The position numbers were made by a program, and so were the translations under genes. 64,000 nt of DNA. It comes from Leptidea sinapis. Lineage: Eukaryota > Arthropoda > Insecta > Lepidoptera > Pieridae. The notes under the pieces are model-generated. The model did no database searches and was not told where the DNA came from. It saw only the letters and a program-made list of their open reading frames with translations. Below are positions 42,601 through 47,700 of this stretch, in pieces. Each line of letters begins with the position of its first letter. Position 1 is the first letter of the stretch. The stretch lies in contig NC_066277.1 in assembly GCF_905404315.1 (NCBI RefSeq), forward strand, positions 14,407,501 to 14,471,500. Reading direction: 5' to 3'.

Positions 42601-45215
42601 CGTTTATGCTATAATAACCTTTCCCACACAAACGTTTTTTAACAATTCTTTTAAATTTCGTAACACATTTGTTTTGTACATTTTCTGGGATCATATTATA
42701 GAAGCATATACATCGCCCAACAAAAGACTTACTAACTCGACACAACCGAGTAGTAGGCTTAACAAGTTTATGTTTGTGACACTCTTGTTATTCCTCTGGT
42801 GTTACAAGAGAGTATGCACTGAGGTGATTACATACCATCAGGTGACCCGTTTTCTCTCTTGTCCTCATTCATAAATTCATGCGGCAATCAGATATGGGGA
42901 GTTGCCAACAAAGTAATAAGGCTTGGCTGCAAAGGGTGTAAAATTGAATATTAGTAAGGGATAGTGAAATACAGGGTATTTGGTTATAGCCACAAGGGCT
43001 TCAGAAATAGTGCCCATTACATAATAATATATTTAATCAATCACCATCCCAATCCACTCGCCTGGACTGTACTGTATTGTGAAAATTTGAATTGCGATTG
43101 TGTCAATGTTAATATGATAACGAAGTTTAAAAGAAACAGTGGGGCTCATTGTCTATTTATGTATGTGGTTACTTGTTCTTCTAGGTGATCACTAAATAAA
43201 TGGTGAACCACAAGCCCTCCGTAATACTATTCCATTCAAGAAAAATAAGCTTCAGATAATAAATAAATTCATATTGCCATACAAAACATTACAAAAATAA
43301 AATGAATAATTAGGCTATGCGATGAAACAATAGGCAAAAGGGAAATACTCAGCTCACATATACGGACACATTGTTCGCAGTCTGATAGTGGAACTGCAAA
43401 TGTCTGCTTAAAAACAATATATGGACACTATTCTCATCAGTCATGTGTCAACTGCCACTGCCGAAACAAATATGAACTGAATAAATGTTTTAAAGTGGCT
43501 GCTTATTGACCAAGAATATTTTAAGCAATTGGAGTAAATGTGGCAATGTATAGATGTAGCAATCGAAGCTTATTGTGGTACAATTTGTGGAGTGTTCCTT
43601 ATTTCGGCATTGCTTTTATACAACATGATTTGGCTATAGTATATATATGTATAGGTTATTAGCTTCAGATATCAACTTACAAATTATATGTTTGTCACCT
43701 GTGTGTGTCACTTACCCAGTACTGTAAGCTGATAGAAGCCAATTTAACAGCAGCGCCGAACATGATTCAACTGAAACCTGGTTTGCCGGTGGTAATCTCT
43801 TGTTCAAGTTGTGATACAGAGAGGAAACCAGTGTTTCAAGTCTGGTGACATTGACGCAGGCATTTGGCTCCAAGGTGTTGAGGGCATTTTCCCGAAATGC
43901 CTCTATTACATTCCAAATGTCTATAGCATGTACTGAAATTTAAAAACAAACTTGTTATAAACTGAGCAACAAATGGGAACTTAGGGAACTTCAAGCTACA
44001 TCCACCCACTTCAAAGCCCCAAATTAGAAACATTAGAATACAAATGTAAATTTCGCCACTATATACAAGACTATAATAGCTCAGATGGGACATTGAGTAA
44101 TCTGGGAAGCAGAAGACCCCGGTTCAAATCCAGATGTCCTATTAGTTTTTTATTTGTTCAAGTTTTGTATGTTCTTAAAAATCCAAGCAAGACTCAGTCA
44201 TCTGGATATTATATAAATTAATGTATAATATATTATTTTAGCTGTTGACTGGTGCAGTTCACTTAAATAAATTCAAAATTATAATTATTTTTTGTTAATT
44301 ACGAATTTTTAGAAGTATCTTCAAAATAATTATTATTTAATTTTCTCTATTCATGTAATAAAATAATGTCACAGCAGAACTGACAAACTGTGCATCAAAA
44401 ATTTATATAATAGAATCATTCATATAGAAATAAATTATGAAATTAAAATATATTAAGTAAGGATCATAAATCTACATAAAAACTGTCACATCTCTCAATT
44501 GGGATCAAACTGCATACAGTGTGCAAAATTTTATAAAAATAAGTTTATCAGTTGTAGTTCACCATGGACTTCATATATTGTATTTTAGTATGTAATATGC
44601 TAATTATGAATCACTCATCTGGTAGTTGTCATCATTCACATTAAATATACTAAATAAATGTAAAAATGAATTGCTGTTCGTTAGCCTCGCTAAAACTCAA
44701 GAACGGCTGGACCGATTTGGCTAATTTTGGTCTTGAATTATTTGTGGAAGTCCAGAGAAGGTTTAAAAGGTGAATAAATAGGAAAATGATGATTGTTTTT
44801 CTTTTGATGTGTCCATACATAATTTCCATGAGAGAATTTATTGACGCACACTTTGACAGTTCTGCTGTGAAACAATTTCATTACGACAGCAGGGTGCATA
44901 TTTTACGAAGTAATTTTTGATGTCATGATATATTATTGACAAATTCATATAAAAACATTATTTTATTTATTATATACAGAACAACATCTGTCAGGTCAGC
45001 TAGTACTAAATAAATATTTATTTAAAAACCTAGTTACACTTACAGTTACATTTCTTCTGTACAAATCTCAATTTGCATGCTGTTCTGTATGATGAGAACC
45101 TAATCATATCAAAGTTTTGATCCCTCATCTCTTGTAACAGTTGAGTACGAGGATCAACTGAACTAGATGTTGCTACTGGAGGCATCATTCCCATATTTTC
45201 GCGTTCCAATGACAT
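3105..45215 (-). CDS. Dyb: Dystrobrevin (dystrophin-associated scaffold), 18 coding exons
   Basis: Seen: exons (high to low) 45215-45044, 43932-43716, 35771-35686, 34291-34140, 32257-32149, 30403-30237, 28827-28700, 26994-26891, 26413-26328, 23762-23724, 22893-22781, 21294-21129, 19392-19292, 18864-18776, 13088-12993, 10982-10926, 8723-8641 and 3158-3105. All use AG/GT splice sites, the phases join without a break, and they total 2019 nt (672 aa plus stop). Order: basic motif with [15 protein letters not shown] (res 43-57), EF-hand-like regions (about 20-240), ZZ finger (248-293: C252, C255, C267, C270, C276, C279, H289, H293), a [15 protein letters not shown] motif, coiled coils (about 430-458 and 475-513), a Ser/Pro linker, an [16 protein letters not shown] motif and an acidic/proline tail. 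Known: dystrobrevins lack the spectrin rods of dystrophin and bind dystrophin through the coiled coils and syntrophins at the membrane cytoskeleton. The length lies in the vertebrate dystrobrevin range. The EF-hand, ZZ and coiled-coil exons are secure; exons 10, 16, 17 and 18 rest mostly on splice phase. The start is the first ATG of exon 1; a GTG two codons upstream is only UTR. Confidence 0.93.
3540..3775 (+). mobile_element. RTE-like LINE 3' fragment (family R)
   Basis: Contains the [24 protein letters not shown] decay of DGRWGSKVLEWRPR, then [20 protein letters not shown]. Homologous to 59989-60390. Lies in the last Dyb intron. Confidence 0.75.
3860..4034 (+). repeat. Repeat T with internal tRNA-like cloverleaf
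   Basis: A spacer (GTCAACTGTAAAGTATCCTG) leads to a tRNA-like stretch about 3953-4030 with D-arm GCTC/GAGC, anticodon-arm TTCGG/CCGAG, loop ACGGAAC and T-arm GCGGGTTCGAGTCCCGC. Loop position 33 is C, not T, and copies occur as repeats, so this is not called a tRNA gene. Confidence 0.65.
4035..4345 (+). mobile_element. LINE C-terminal/3' end (family C)
   Basis: Shares the CACGACACGCCACAAATTAGG start, the GTGCGGTTTTCAAGGAGCTT segment and the GTGACCCGTACGCTCGTTTG end with 19468-19782 and 8850-9125. Confidence 0.75.
4346..6600. other. AT-rich intron DNA, nothing coding seen
   Basis: Part of the last Dyb intron. Apart from a scrap of the tRNA-like repeat near 4640-4690 and A/T runs, I see no recognisable element or open frame with protein character. 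Confidence 0.5.
7099..7450. repeat. Long inverted repeat, ~90-base arms
   Basis: Arms 7099-7188 and about 7358-7450 (AACCGACTTCAAAAACGCTA and its near-complement AGTGTTTTTGAAGTTGGTT) around a 170-base spacer. The ACCGACTTCAAAA sequence also starts a separate repeat at about 6600. Confidence 0.8.
8641..8723 (-). CDS. Dyb: Dyb coding exon 17 (acidic stretch)
   Basis: Acceptor TTGCCAG, donor GTATAT, 83 nt. Encodes [20 protein letters not shown] then YIHDNTVQ in the only frame compatible with exon 16. If the intron after it is retained, the protein would end two codons later (VY stop), so this could be an alternative last exon. Confidence 0.75.
8850..9130 (-). mobile_element. LINE C-terminal/3' end (family C)
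   Basis: Minus strand copy of the family C tail ([20 protein letters not shown]), with the GGCGGTAATCACTTAACACC 3' part. Lies about 125 bases upstream of Dyb exon 17. Confidence 0.75.
9705..9985 (+). repeat. Dispersed repeat L
   Basis: ACTAGCTGACGTTGTTTTGC to ACATTTATAATATTAGCAGG. The same CATACATCCAGACATACAAA block occurs inverted at 63855-64000, running off the window, and a relative at 15050-15200. Confidence 0.5.
10926..10982 (-). CDS. Dyb: Dyb coding exon 16 (acidic tail, 57 nt)
   Basis: Acceptor TTCCAG, donor GTAATT. Encodes [19 protein letters not shown] after ...ELNS. The EGSDAEE start parallels the acidic EEGSEEEE tract that follows ELxSE in vertebrate dystrobrevins. The splice phase fits. 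Confidence 0.78.
11133..11298. mobile_element. Family G MITE, left part only
   Basis: Starts with CTTAGATTAAGGATTGGTCT and matches the left portion of the other copies through TTAAACTTTGCTAATAGTTG; no right terminus. In a Dyb intron. Confidence 0.75.
12993..13088 (-). CDS. Dyb: Dyb coding exon 15 (conserved C-terminal motif)
   Basis: Acceptor TTCCAG, donor GTGAGA, 96 nt. Encodes [20 protein letters not shown] then [11 protein letters not shown], matching the known family motif [28 protein letters not shown]. Joins exon 14 directly; a skipped small exon in the intervening 5.7 kb cannot be excluded. Confidence 0.92.
13111..13391 (+). repeat. Dispersed ~300-bp repeat, family A
   Basis: Starts GAGCAGGACGTTCAGCTGAT and ends AGGAGCCGCCCACTGG. 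It has no ORF, no clear terminal inverted repeat and no recognisable A/B box. Located about 25 bases upstream of Dyb exon 15. Confidence 0.8.
13440..13745 (+). mobile_element. Jockey-like LINE 3' end (family B)
   Basis: Plus-strand copy of the family B tail: [20 protein letters not shown] reading, then the DTTDWE segment and 3' UTR. It follows directly after a family A repeat. Confidence 0.75.
13935..14450 (+). repeat. Repeat D, split by a SINE
   Basis: AGCGGATACTCCAAAGGGAG to TCCCTCCCGTCGTTAT, then resuming CGGAGAGTAGTCC...TCTGGGCGCAAAAAA after the SINE. It matches the uninterrupted copy at 21463-21715. Confidence 0.75.
14165..14425 (-). mobile_element. SINE with tRNA-like head (family S)
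   Basis: The minus strand starts with a tRNA-like part: TTAGCCGAGTGGTTAGCGAG (A-box-like) and GGTTCGAATCC (B box). It is followed by a unique body ending GGCAAGATAATTTG. It is inserted in repeat D (13935-14160 continuing at 14410). Confidence 0.75.
15558..15733 (+). repeat. Helitron-like repeat, family K
   Basis: AAAATGGTCTTTGTTTGAGG to CGCCCAGCGAAGCGGGTGGG and GGCTAGT; a CG-rich hairpin precedes the CTAGT end. A remnant of family J (15420-15555) abuts it. Copies at 61235-61403 and inverted at 36010-36295. Confidence 0.58.
15963..16267 (+). repeat. Dispersed ~300-bp repeat, family A
   Basis: Near full-length copy starting at a short ATAAGGGACGAGACGAGCAG leader and ending CCTCCCACTGG. Confidence 0.8.
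16690..16975 (-). mobile_element. SINE with tRNA-like head (family S)
   Basis: Same structure as 14165-14425, with GGGTTTGAATCCCAGTAGGT at the B-box position. A second partial tail (16470-16560) lies just beyond a tRNA-like repeat. Confidence 0.72.
17005..17422. mobile_element. Element P copy 1, flanked by TTAA
   Basis: 410 bp between two TTAA tetranucleotides, with ends GGCGA and TCGCC, and no ORF. Nearly identical to 33206-33627 over most of its length. Confidence 0.72.
17790..17862. repeat. (GT)n-rich microsatellite
   Basis: Imperfect GTGT tract with GTGTGAGT interruptions, ending in a T run. Confidence 0.8.
18645..18685. repeat. (AT)n microsatellite
   Basis: TATATATA tract in the Dyb intron between exons 14 and 15. 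Confidence 0.8.
18776..18864 (-). CDS. Dyb: Dyb coding exon 14 (linker)
   Basis: Acceptor CACAG, donor GTAAGG, 89 nt. Encodes [20 protein letters not shown] then ERVDMTHSL. Only this frame is open and it fits the phase of exons 13 and 15. An (AT)n/(TG) microsatellite lies about 100 bases into the following intron (18645-18685). Confidence 0.8.
18902..19262. mobile_element. Family H element, uninterrupted
   Basis: Imperfect terminal inverted repeats (CTAAACAAGTAAGACTCACA at the left; GGGAGTCTAGTTGTTTATTG at the right). Lies between Dyb exons 13 and 14. Confidence 0.6.
19292..19392 (-). CDS. Dyb: Dyb coding exon 13 (Ser/Pro-rich linker)
   Basis: Acceptor TATAG, donor GTGAAT, 101 nt. Encodes [20 protein letters not shown] then [13 protein letters not shown], a low-complexity serine/proline stretch as found after the coiled coils in dystrobrevins. 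Splice phase is consistent on both sides. Confidence 0.8.
19468..19782 (+). mobile_element. LINE C-terminal fragment (family C)
   Basis: A 103-codon open stretch encodes [60 protein letters not shown] and [15 protein letters not shown], a LINE C-terminus seen repeatedly in this window. It lies just upstream of Dyb exon 13 in minus-strand terms and is unrelated to it. Confidence 0.82.
20345..20945 (+). repeat. Dispersed repeat Q, copy 1
   Basis: CAGTCTGATAGCGGAACGGC to CCATACTTCGGCTTTG; shares blocks with 43385-43650 but carries an extra block (about 20560-20800) absent there. Confidence 0.55.
21129..21294 (-). CDS. Dyb: Dyb coding exon 12 (second coiled coil, H2)
   Basis: Acceptor CTACAG or CTGTACAG, donor GTAATG, 166 nt. 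Encodes [20 protein letters not shown] then [20 protein letters not shown] and MLK. Leucines recur at heptad spacing. Matches the family [41 protein letters not shown]. Confidence 0.96.
21463..21715 (+). repeat. Repeat D, intact copy
   Basis: AGCGGATACTCCATAGAGAG through GTCTGGGCGCAAAAAAAA, without the SINE. Located about 170 bases upstream of Dyb exon 12. Confidence 0.72.
22441..22745 (+). repeat. Dispersed ~300-bp repeat, family A
   Basis: Near full-length copy. Its end lies about 35 bases past the donor of Dyb exon 11. Confidence 0.8.
22781..22893 (-). CDS. Dyb: Dyb coding exon 11 (first coiled coil, H1)
   Basis: Acceptor TTTCAG, donor GTCAGG, 113 nt. Encodes [20 protein letters not shown] then ARLR, matching the family [24 protein letters not shown]. 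This helix is known to mediate dystrophin binding in this family. The donor is weaker than the others but the only one that keeps phase. A family A repeat ends about 35 bases beyond it. Confidence 0.94.
23724..23762 (-). CDS. Dyb: Dyb coding exon 10 (39-nt micro-exon)
   Basis: Acceptor TTTTAG, donor GTAAGA, 39 nt. Encodes [13 protein letters not shown] in phase 0 on both sides, so including or skipping it keeps the frame. The residues resemble the family position RSAPDIS but are too few to be sure from sequence alone. Confidence 0.7.
23855..24075 (+). mobile_element. Jockey-like LINE 3' end (family B)
   Basis: Shows the tail motifs GACTTTCTTAATGATACCA, CTTCTCAGGTCTGAGGCATA and GGTGGTAGTTTTTGA shared with 13440-13745 and 32455-32700. 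Confidence 0.72.
24465..24685. repeat. Palindrome made of two RTE-like 3' ends
   Basis: About 45-base arms (ATGTCCACAGCTGGACATAG and its reverse complement) flank an AT-rich core with several GTACACTATA units. The outer sequences resemble the GTCCAGCAGTGGACGTCTTC 3' end of family R in inverted orientation. Confidence 0.75.
25120..25495 (-). repeat. Helitron-like repeat, family J
   Basis: Inverted copy beginning ACTAGCTGACCCCACAGACG. Confidence 0.58.
25871..26163 (-). repeat. Dispersed ~300-bp repeat, family A
   Basis: Inverted near full-length copy, CCAGTGGGAGACTCCTTTGC to CGTCCCTTATTTTCAT. Confidence 0.8.
26328..26413 (-). CDS. Dyb: Dyb coding exon 9 ([13 protein letters not shown] motif)
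   Basis: Acceptor TATAG, donor GTATGT, 86 nt. Encodes [20 protein letters not shown] then LAHETRTM, corresponding to the family motif [20 protein letters not shown]. Ends in phase 0. Confidence 0.94.
26891..26994 (-). CDS. Dyb: Dyb coding exon 8 (variable linker)
   Basis: Acceptor AAATAG, donor GTACGT, 104 nt. Encodes [20 protein letters not shown] then a Ser/Arg-rich stretch. The sequence is weakly conserved, as expected of the linker between the ZZ finger and the coiled coils. The call rests on the splice sites and phase, which connect SHIV to the [12 protein letters not shown] exon. Confidence 0.82.
27043..27520. mobile_element. 478-bp element with 19-bp terminal inverted repeats
   Basis: The left end GGGGCATTCCACGTGAAGC matches the right end as GGGGCATTCCACATGAAGC in reverse complement. 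No transposase is encoded and no clear target duplication is seen. In a Dyb intron, about 50 bases upstream of exon 8. Confidence 0.78.
27575..28135. mobile_element. Family H element interrupted by a family M MITE
   Basis: The outer element has imperfect inverted ends (ATAAACAAATAGACTCCCAA at the left; GATTGCGAGTTTAGCTGTTT at the right). Inside, 27630-27790 is a family M fold-back. A related family H copy without M is at 18902-19262. Confidence 0.6.
28700..28827 (-). CDS. Dyb: Dyb coding exon 7 (post-ZZ linker)
   Basis: Acceptor TTGCAG, donor GTGAGT, 128 nt. Encodes [20 protein letters not shown] then [15 protein letters not shown], matching the family pattern KSPAKKL...FPDQPEKPLNLAHIV. The reading phase joins both neighbouring exons. 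Confidence 0.94.
28917..29452. repeat. Head-to-head pair of family A repeats
   Basis: Copy 28917-29218 is on the minus strand and 29222-29452 on the plus strand, nearly touching, so transcripts could fold into a long hairpin. The second copy lacks its first 70 or so bases. Confidence 0.75.
29935..30205. repeat. LINE-tail-like repeat beside Dyb exon 6
   Basis: GC-rich non-coding stretch with TTAGTCGCCTCTTACGACAC, a sequence type I associate with 3' ends of lepidopteran LINEs. It ends about 30 bases before the exon 6 donor. Assignment is from memory of similar sequences. Confidence 0.45.
30237..30403 (-). CDS. Dyb: Dyb coding exon 6 (ZZ zinc finger)
   Basis: Acceptor TTGCAG, donor GTGAGT, 167 nt. 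Encodes [20 protein letters not shown] and [20 protein letters not shown], a complete ZZ finger with the CxxC, CxxC, CxxC and HxxxH ligands. The CQDCFWRGH string is diagnostic for dystrophin and dystrobrevin. A LINE-tail-like repeat (29935-30205) ends about 30 bases past the donor. Confidence 0.97.
30425..30560 (-). mobile_element. LINE C-terminal fragment (family C)
   Basis: Reverse complement of the [14 protein letters not shown] region shared with 19468-19782. It begins about 20 bases upstream of the Dyb exon 6 acceptor. Confidence 0.6.
31300..31470 (+). repeat. Repeat T copy (tRNA-like)
   Basis: Same spacer, then the tRNA-like part from 31391 with CTCGCACGGAACGCGAG and a decayed T arm. 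Confidence 0.65.
32025..32100 (-). repeat. Repeat T copy (tRNA-like)
   Basis: Minus strand GAACGGTTGGCTCAGTTGGT with an anticodon-arm and T-arm-like region (GGTTCAAGTCCC). It lies about 50 bases beyond the donor of Dyb exon 5. Confidence 0.65.
32149..32257 (-). CDS. Dyb: Dyb coding exon 5 (linker before the ZZ finger)
   Basis: Acceptor CAACAG, donor GTAAAT, 109 nt. Encodes [20 protein letters not shown] then [16 protein letters not shown], nearly identical to the known family segment. A repeat with a tRNA-like sequence sits about 50 bases beyond the donor (32031-32098). Confidence 0.96.
32455..32700 (+). mobile_element. Jockey-like LINE 3' end (family B)
   Basis: Same tail motifs as the other family B copies, ending in TTTGAATTTGAA. 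It is preceded by a short piece of family A (32356-32419). Confidence 0.73.
33206..33627. mobile_element. Element P copy 2, flanked by TTAA
   Basis: 414 bp between TTAA tetranucleotides with the same GGCGA...TCGCC ends. TTAA duplication is typical of piggyBac-type transposition, which is an inference here. Confidence 0.72.
34140..34291 (-). CDS. Dyb: Dyb coding exon 4 (second EF-hand-like region)
   Basis: Acceptor TTTCAG, donor GTATAC, 152 nt. Encodes [20 protein letters not shown], then [20 protein letters not shown], the conserved EF-hand_3 segment. Ends in phase 0 after a CAG codon at residue 209. Confidence 0.95.
35080..35465 (+). repeat. Helitron-like repeat, family J
   Basis: Begins near AATGAATTGCTGTTCGTTAG, ends CGTCTGTCGGGTCAACTAGT. 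The CTAG(T) end preceded by a short hairpin is Helitron-like. Related copies: 36295-36705, 44665-45003, and inverted at 25120-25495 and 57575-57905. Confidence 0.6.
35686..35771 (-). CDS. Dyb: Dyb coding exon 3 (EF-hand-like linker)
   Basis: Acceptor CTTCAG, donor GTAAGT, 86 nt. Encodes [20 protein letters not shown] and MDKLR, matching the family [26 protein letters not shown]. It is separated from exon 2 by an intron of about 7.9 kb that hosts an antisense LINE. Confidence 0.95.
35869..36009. mobile_element. Fold-back MITE, family M
   Basis: About 140 bp with inverted ends (ACTTACCCCCTTTTTCATAA and AATAAGGGGGTTATA) and AACTTTAAACA-type inner arms. A second copy is at 27630-27790. Confidence 0.75.
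36295..36705 (+). repeat. Helitron-like repeat, family J
   Basis: Near-identical to 35080-35465 and only 830 bases away; it abuts an inverted family K element (36010-36295). Confidence 0.6.
36750..40176 (+). mobile_element. Non-LTR retrotransposon (jockey/CR1 group), frameshifted
   Basis: It lies in the Dyb intron between exons 3 and 2, on the opposite strand. An endonuclease part (about 37045-37912) carries [11 protein letters not shown] at 37420-37450. The reverse transcriptase (38012-39886) shows [37 protein letters not shown] and the catalytic YADD (39036-39047), then a thumb and C-terminal region with [10 protein letters not shown]. An in-frame stop near 37912 and frameshifts near 38635-38683 and 39100-39137 break it. 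The 3' end is a (TAAA)n run at 40157-40175. No ORF1 gag-like protein is recognisable, so it is probably 5'-truncated. Clade is not certain; the 5' limit is approximate. Confidence 0.88.
40230..40770 (+). mobile_element. RTE-like LINE 3' fragment (family R)
   Basis: Frames with internal stops encode [20 protein letters not shown], then the [35 protein letters not shown] and [14 protein letters not shown] motifs of the C-terminal end of RTE-like endonuclease-reverse transcriptases common in moths. Catalytic domains are absent. Confidence 0.8.
41030..41270 (+). repeat. Dispersed repeat E
   Basis: Shares blocks (CATACAGCCGTATTCATTAT; ATAGCATGAGGAATAAATC) with the inverted sequence at 56280-56460 and with scraps at 10780-10895 and 33060-33140. 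Confidence 0.55.
42355..42770 (-). mobile_element. Jockey-like LINE 3' end (family B)
   Basis: The minus strand corresponds to the C-terminal coding end and 3' UTR of the element at 54285-55475 (shared TTCAAATATTTTTATTCAAA start and GAGTAGTAGGC segment). Inside the Dyb intron between exons 3 and 2. Confidence 0.75.
43385..43650 (+). repeat. Dispersed repeat Q, copy 2
   Basis: CAGTCTGATAGTGGAACTGC to CTTATTTCGGCATTGCTTTT. It ends about 65 bases from Dyb exon 2. Confidence 0.55.
43716..43932 (-). CDS. Dyb: Dyb coding exon 2 (first EF-hand-like region)
   Basis: Acceptor TTTCAG, donor GTAAGT. Encodes residues 58-130, including [20 protein letters not shown] and [10 protein letters not shown], which closely match the dystrobrevin/dystrophin EF-hand_2 region (known family motif [19 protein letters not shown]). 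The first codon is shared with exon 1 and restores the family sequence KKCNLH. Confidence 0.95.
44665..45003 (+). repeat. Helitron-like repeat, family J
   Basis: Family J copy ending CAGCTAGTA about 40 bases from Dyb exon 1. Confidence 0.58.
45044..45215 (-). CDS. Dyb: Dyb coding exon 1 (start codon, N-terminal basic motif)
   Basis: ATG at 45215-45213, then a Ser/Pro/Met-rich leader and the conserved helix with [20 protein letters not shown] (res 36-55). The donor GTAAGT is at 45043-45038 and leaves one base of codon 58. An acceptor-like AG (TTTAATAG) ends just before 45219, so the exon probably carries a 4-6 base UTR stub spliced to an upstream non-coding exon. The 3' end of a family J repeat (44665-45003) lies about 40 bases beyond the exon in the following intron. 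Confidence 0.93.
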
Positions 45216-45534
45216 GATCACCTATTAAAATTATTTATTTAAGTATGTAACATATGGATATTTAAAAATAAAATTGACAGCAAATAACTGAAAAATTAAG
45301 TAGTGAATACATTAAAAAAAATAACTTAATTGTGACACTTGTATGCTGTAAAAATATTTTGACTGTATATTTAATTAGTTCTACTGGTAATAAACGTGAT
45401 TATTATTAAATAAATTTATCTATGATGGTTCAGACAATCAATATTTTATGGTTGGTACAAAACACAATAATTTTAAGGTAACAATGAAAATATATATAAA
45501 TAGGCTAATGCTATCAAACATATACACAACTTAC

Positions 45535-45660
45535 GTTGTTGTTATTTCATATCTTATCTCTATCAATTTATAATTAGAAGACAAGTAACGTTTCTTTAAT
45601 AAATCGATTGAAAGGCAGTTTCAAAACAGTTACGACTGTGTTACACTGTTAAAGCACTCA
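45535..45660 (-). other. Probable non-coding first exon of Dyb
   Basis: On the minus strand a strong donor GTAAGT (45534-45529) follows AACAACAAC. Together with the acceptor before 45219 it would define an intron of about 315 bases in the 5' UTR. The exon's upstream boundary is not resolved; I see no clear TATA box, and the limit of 45660 is a guess. Confidence 0.4.
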
Positions 45661-45969
45661 TAAAATACCCTTAGGGGCGCATTGCTCGTTTTTATTCATT
45701 TCAAATCATTATTTGAGAAACTCTTAAAGTTTCAAGAATTATTTTTATTAGAAAAATTAAAAATTTATGCAAATCGCAAGACGCAACATTACAGTCCTCT
45801 ACAGTCTACAGTACGGACTACACCTGCTGTCAACTATCTGTCGACTGTCAGATGTCAATTTTTAAGGAAAAAAGGCTTTTGTCAGGTCTCTTTTTTTGAA
45901 TAATTGAACGGCATGAGATATAGATTTATTAGCCTGCACGAAAATCATGTACCTAATTCCCAAAAACAT

Positions 45970-46180
45970 CATTCATCATTTCAGCTGGAAGACGTCCACG
46001 ACGATCGGTCCTCCGCTACACTCATTCAAACTATTTCAGTGATCTTCACCAGAGGAGGGGAGGGTAGCCTGCACTGCGTTTTCCGATACGTGGTCGCCAT
46101 TCGAGGACTTTACTGCCCCAGCGGCCATATTCTGTCCATCACCCTACCCACCGCCACTTCAGTTTTGCAATCACCTGGGC
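45970..46180 (-). mobile_element. RTE-like LINE 3' fragment (family R)
   Basis: The reverse complement matches the 3' end of the RTE-like family (the TCATCATTTCAGCTGGAAGACGTC end and the GTCCTCGAATGGCGACCACG region). Lies between the two host genes. Confidence 0.65.
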
Positions 46181-46789
46181 TATATATTTCCATAAAAAAG
46201 ATCACTTAGCTGGGGATCTTAGTGTAAACGTCACTCTTAGATGGATGAAAGCGGTTGAGTCGAGCGCTGATATGGCACAAATCGCTTATAGCGACGAGCT
46301 TTTCAAGATGTTTTGCAAGTGAAGGAGGAGGTGGAGAGTTGCCAGCCTTGACGAATAGAGACGATTCTAAGAAAAGGAAGATAATGGTAATAGCGAGGTA
46401 GTTGGACGGTAATGTTAGGTAGGCTGTGGCATCATTACTGGCTCTCCTACTCAATTGTTTACGTCGTAGGCCAGTGAGTCTGTCCCTGCGAGTAAGTTCT
46501 CTTGTGAGCAGTGATTTTTGGCAAAATGGCAAAGTTTTCTTGGACAGCCATGACGAGTGACGAGATTGGAAGAATTCCAGTAAAGTGATGCAAATAAATA
46601 CTCAAACGTCAAATAGTCAATGCGTTATTCAAGTAAAACATAAAGCAGAGTTTCTGGTTACAGGATCATCCTGCCACCACAAGTAGCGCCTGTTCACCAG
46701 CCTGACGTATGTGTCAGCCATCCCTAGACCATATTTAAGGCAGGGGAACAACCCCACCCATTTCGCTGCTCCAAGCAGTGACATTAAAG

Positions 46790-47700
46790 CGAGCATAATG
46801 AATTAGCCTTTGTGATAATATAAGGGAAATCATTTATATAACTAAGGAATAGAAAAGGTCCTAAAATCGAGCACTGTGGAACCCCCATTTTTAACAATTA
46901 ATCCAGAGGACCGCTTTCAATTGACATCCACCAGTTTACAATTTAAATATGTTTTCATTAAGTCCGATGCTATACTTCTAATACCATAGTGGTGAAGTTT
47001 TCCGACTAATGTTTCGTGTTTAACGCAATCGAAAGCCTTGGATAAATCACAAAAGAAGCCAATCGCATTACGAGTCTCTTCCCAGGCTTCAAAAATATTA
47101 TGCACCAGCATCGGTAGTTGAAAGACCCTGGGTAAAACCAAACTGTTTGGAGTATAATAAATTGATTTAATATTAACTAAGTTAGTAGTGTCACTGCTAC
47201 AGCTAAATCTGGTCCAAAAATATCAACCAAAGACTTGACAAGTTTAACTGATATGCCCTAAAGATTTTATTATGCCTAATTTTTAATAGATTTAAAAGCT
47301 TTTATAACATAAGAACTAGAAACATGATCAAATTTAAAAGTTTTATCACATTCAAGAATATTTTCTTTCAAACGTTAAAGAGCGGAGTTTGGTGATGATT
47401 TCAACGAATTCGTAGGTACAGATATATCTATCTGTAAAGAATGTTTCGAAAATGGTTGCAACGTTGAAATTCGACGTTACAGATTTGTTATTAATGTTTA
47501 AATTTAACTCAGATATTTTATGGGTCGGAAGGGTACCAGCTTTTTCATTTATTATTTTGCAATTCATTTTTATTACGTTAGAACTATTGATTATTTTGTC
47601 TCGTATATAACTTGATTTAGCTATAATACAATGTATTTTTAAATTTTTAGAAAACAATTGAACATATCATTTGAACTCATCACTACAGTTATATTGACGC
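46790..47700 (-). mobile_element. Jockey-like LINE internal fragment (family B)
   Basis: Minus strand: SELNLNINNKSVTSNFNVAT, then FFCDLSKAFDCVKHETLVGK and GVPQCSILGPFLFLSYINDF, i.e. reverse transcriptase motifs upstream of the catalytic box. Multiple frame breaks. Occupies much of the intergenic space between Dyb and the transporter. Confidence 0.82.

Noticed and set aside
44085..44150. tRNA-like stretch TAGCTCAGATGGG ... GGTTCAAATCC
   Set aside because: Box-like matches only; the stems do not pair convincingly, so it is more likely a SINE remnant.
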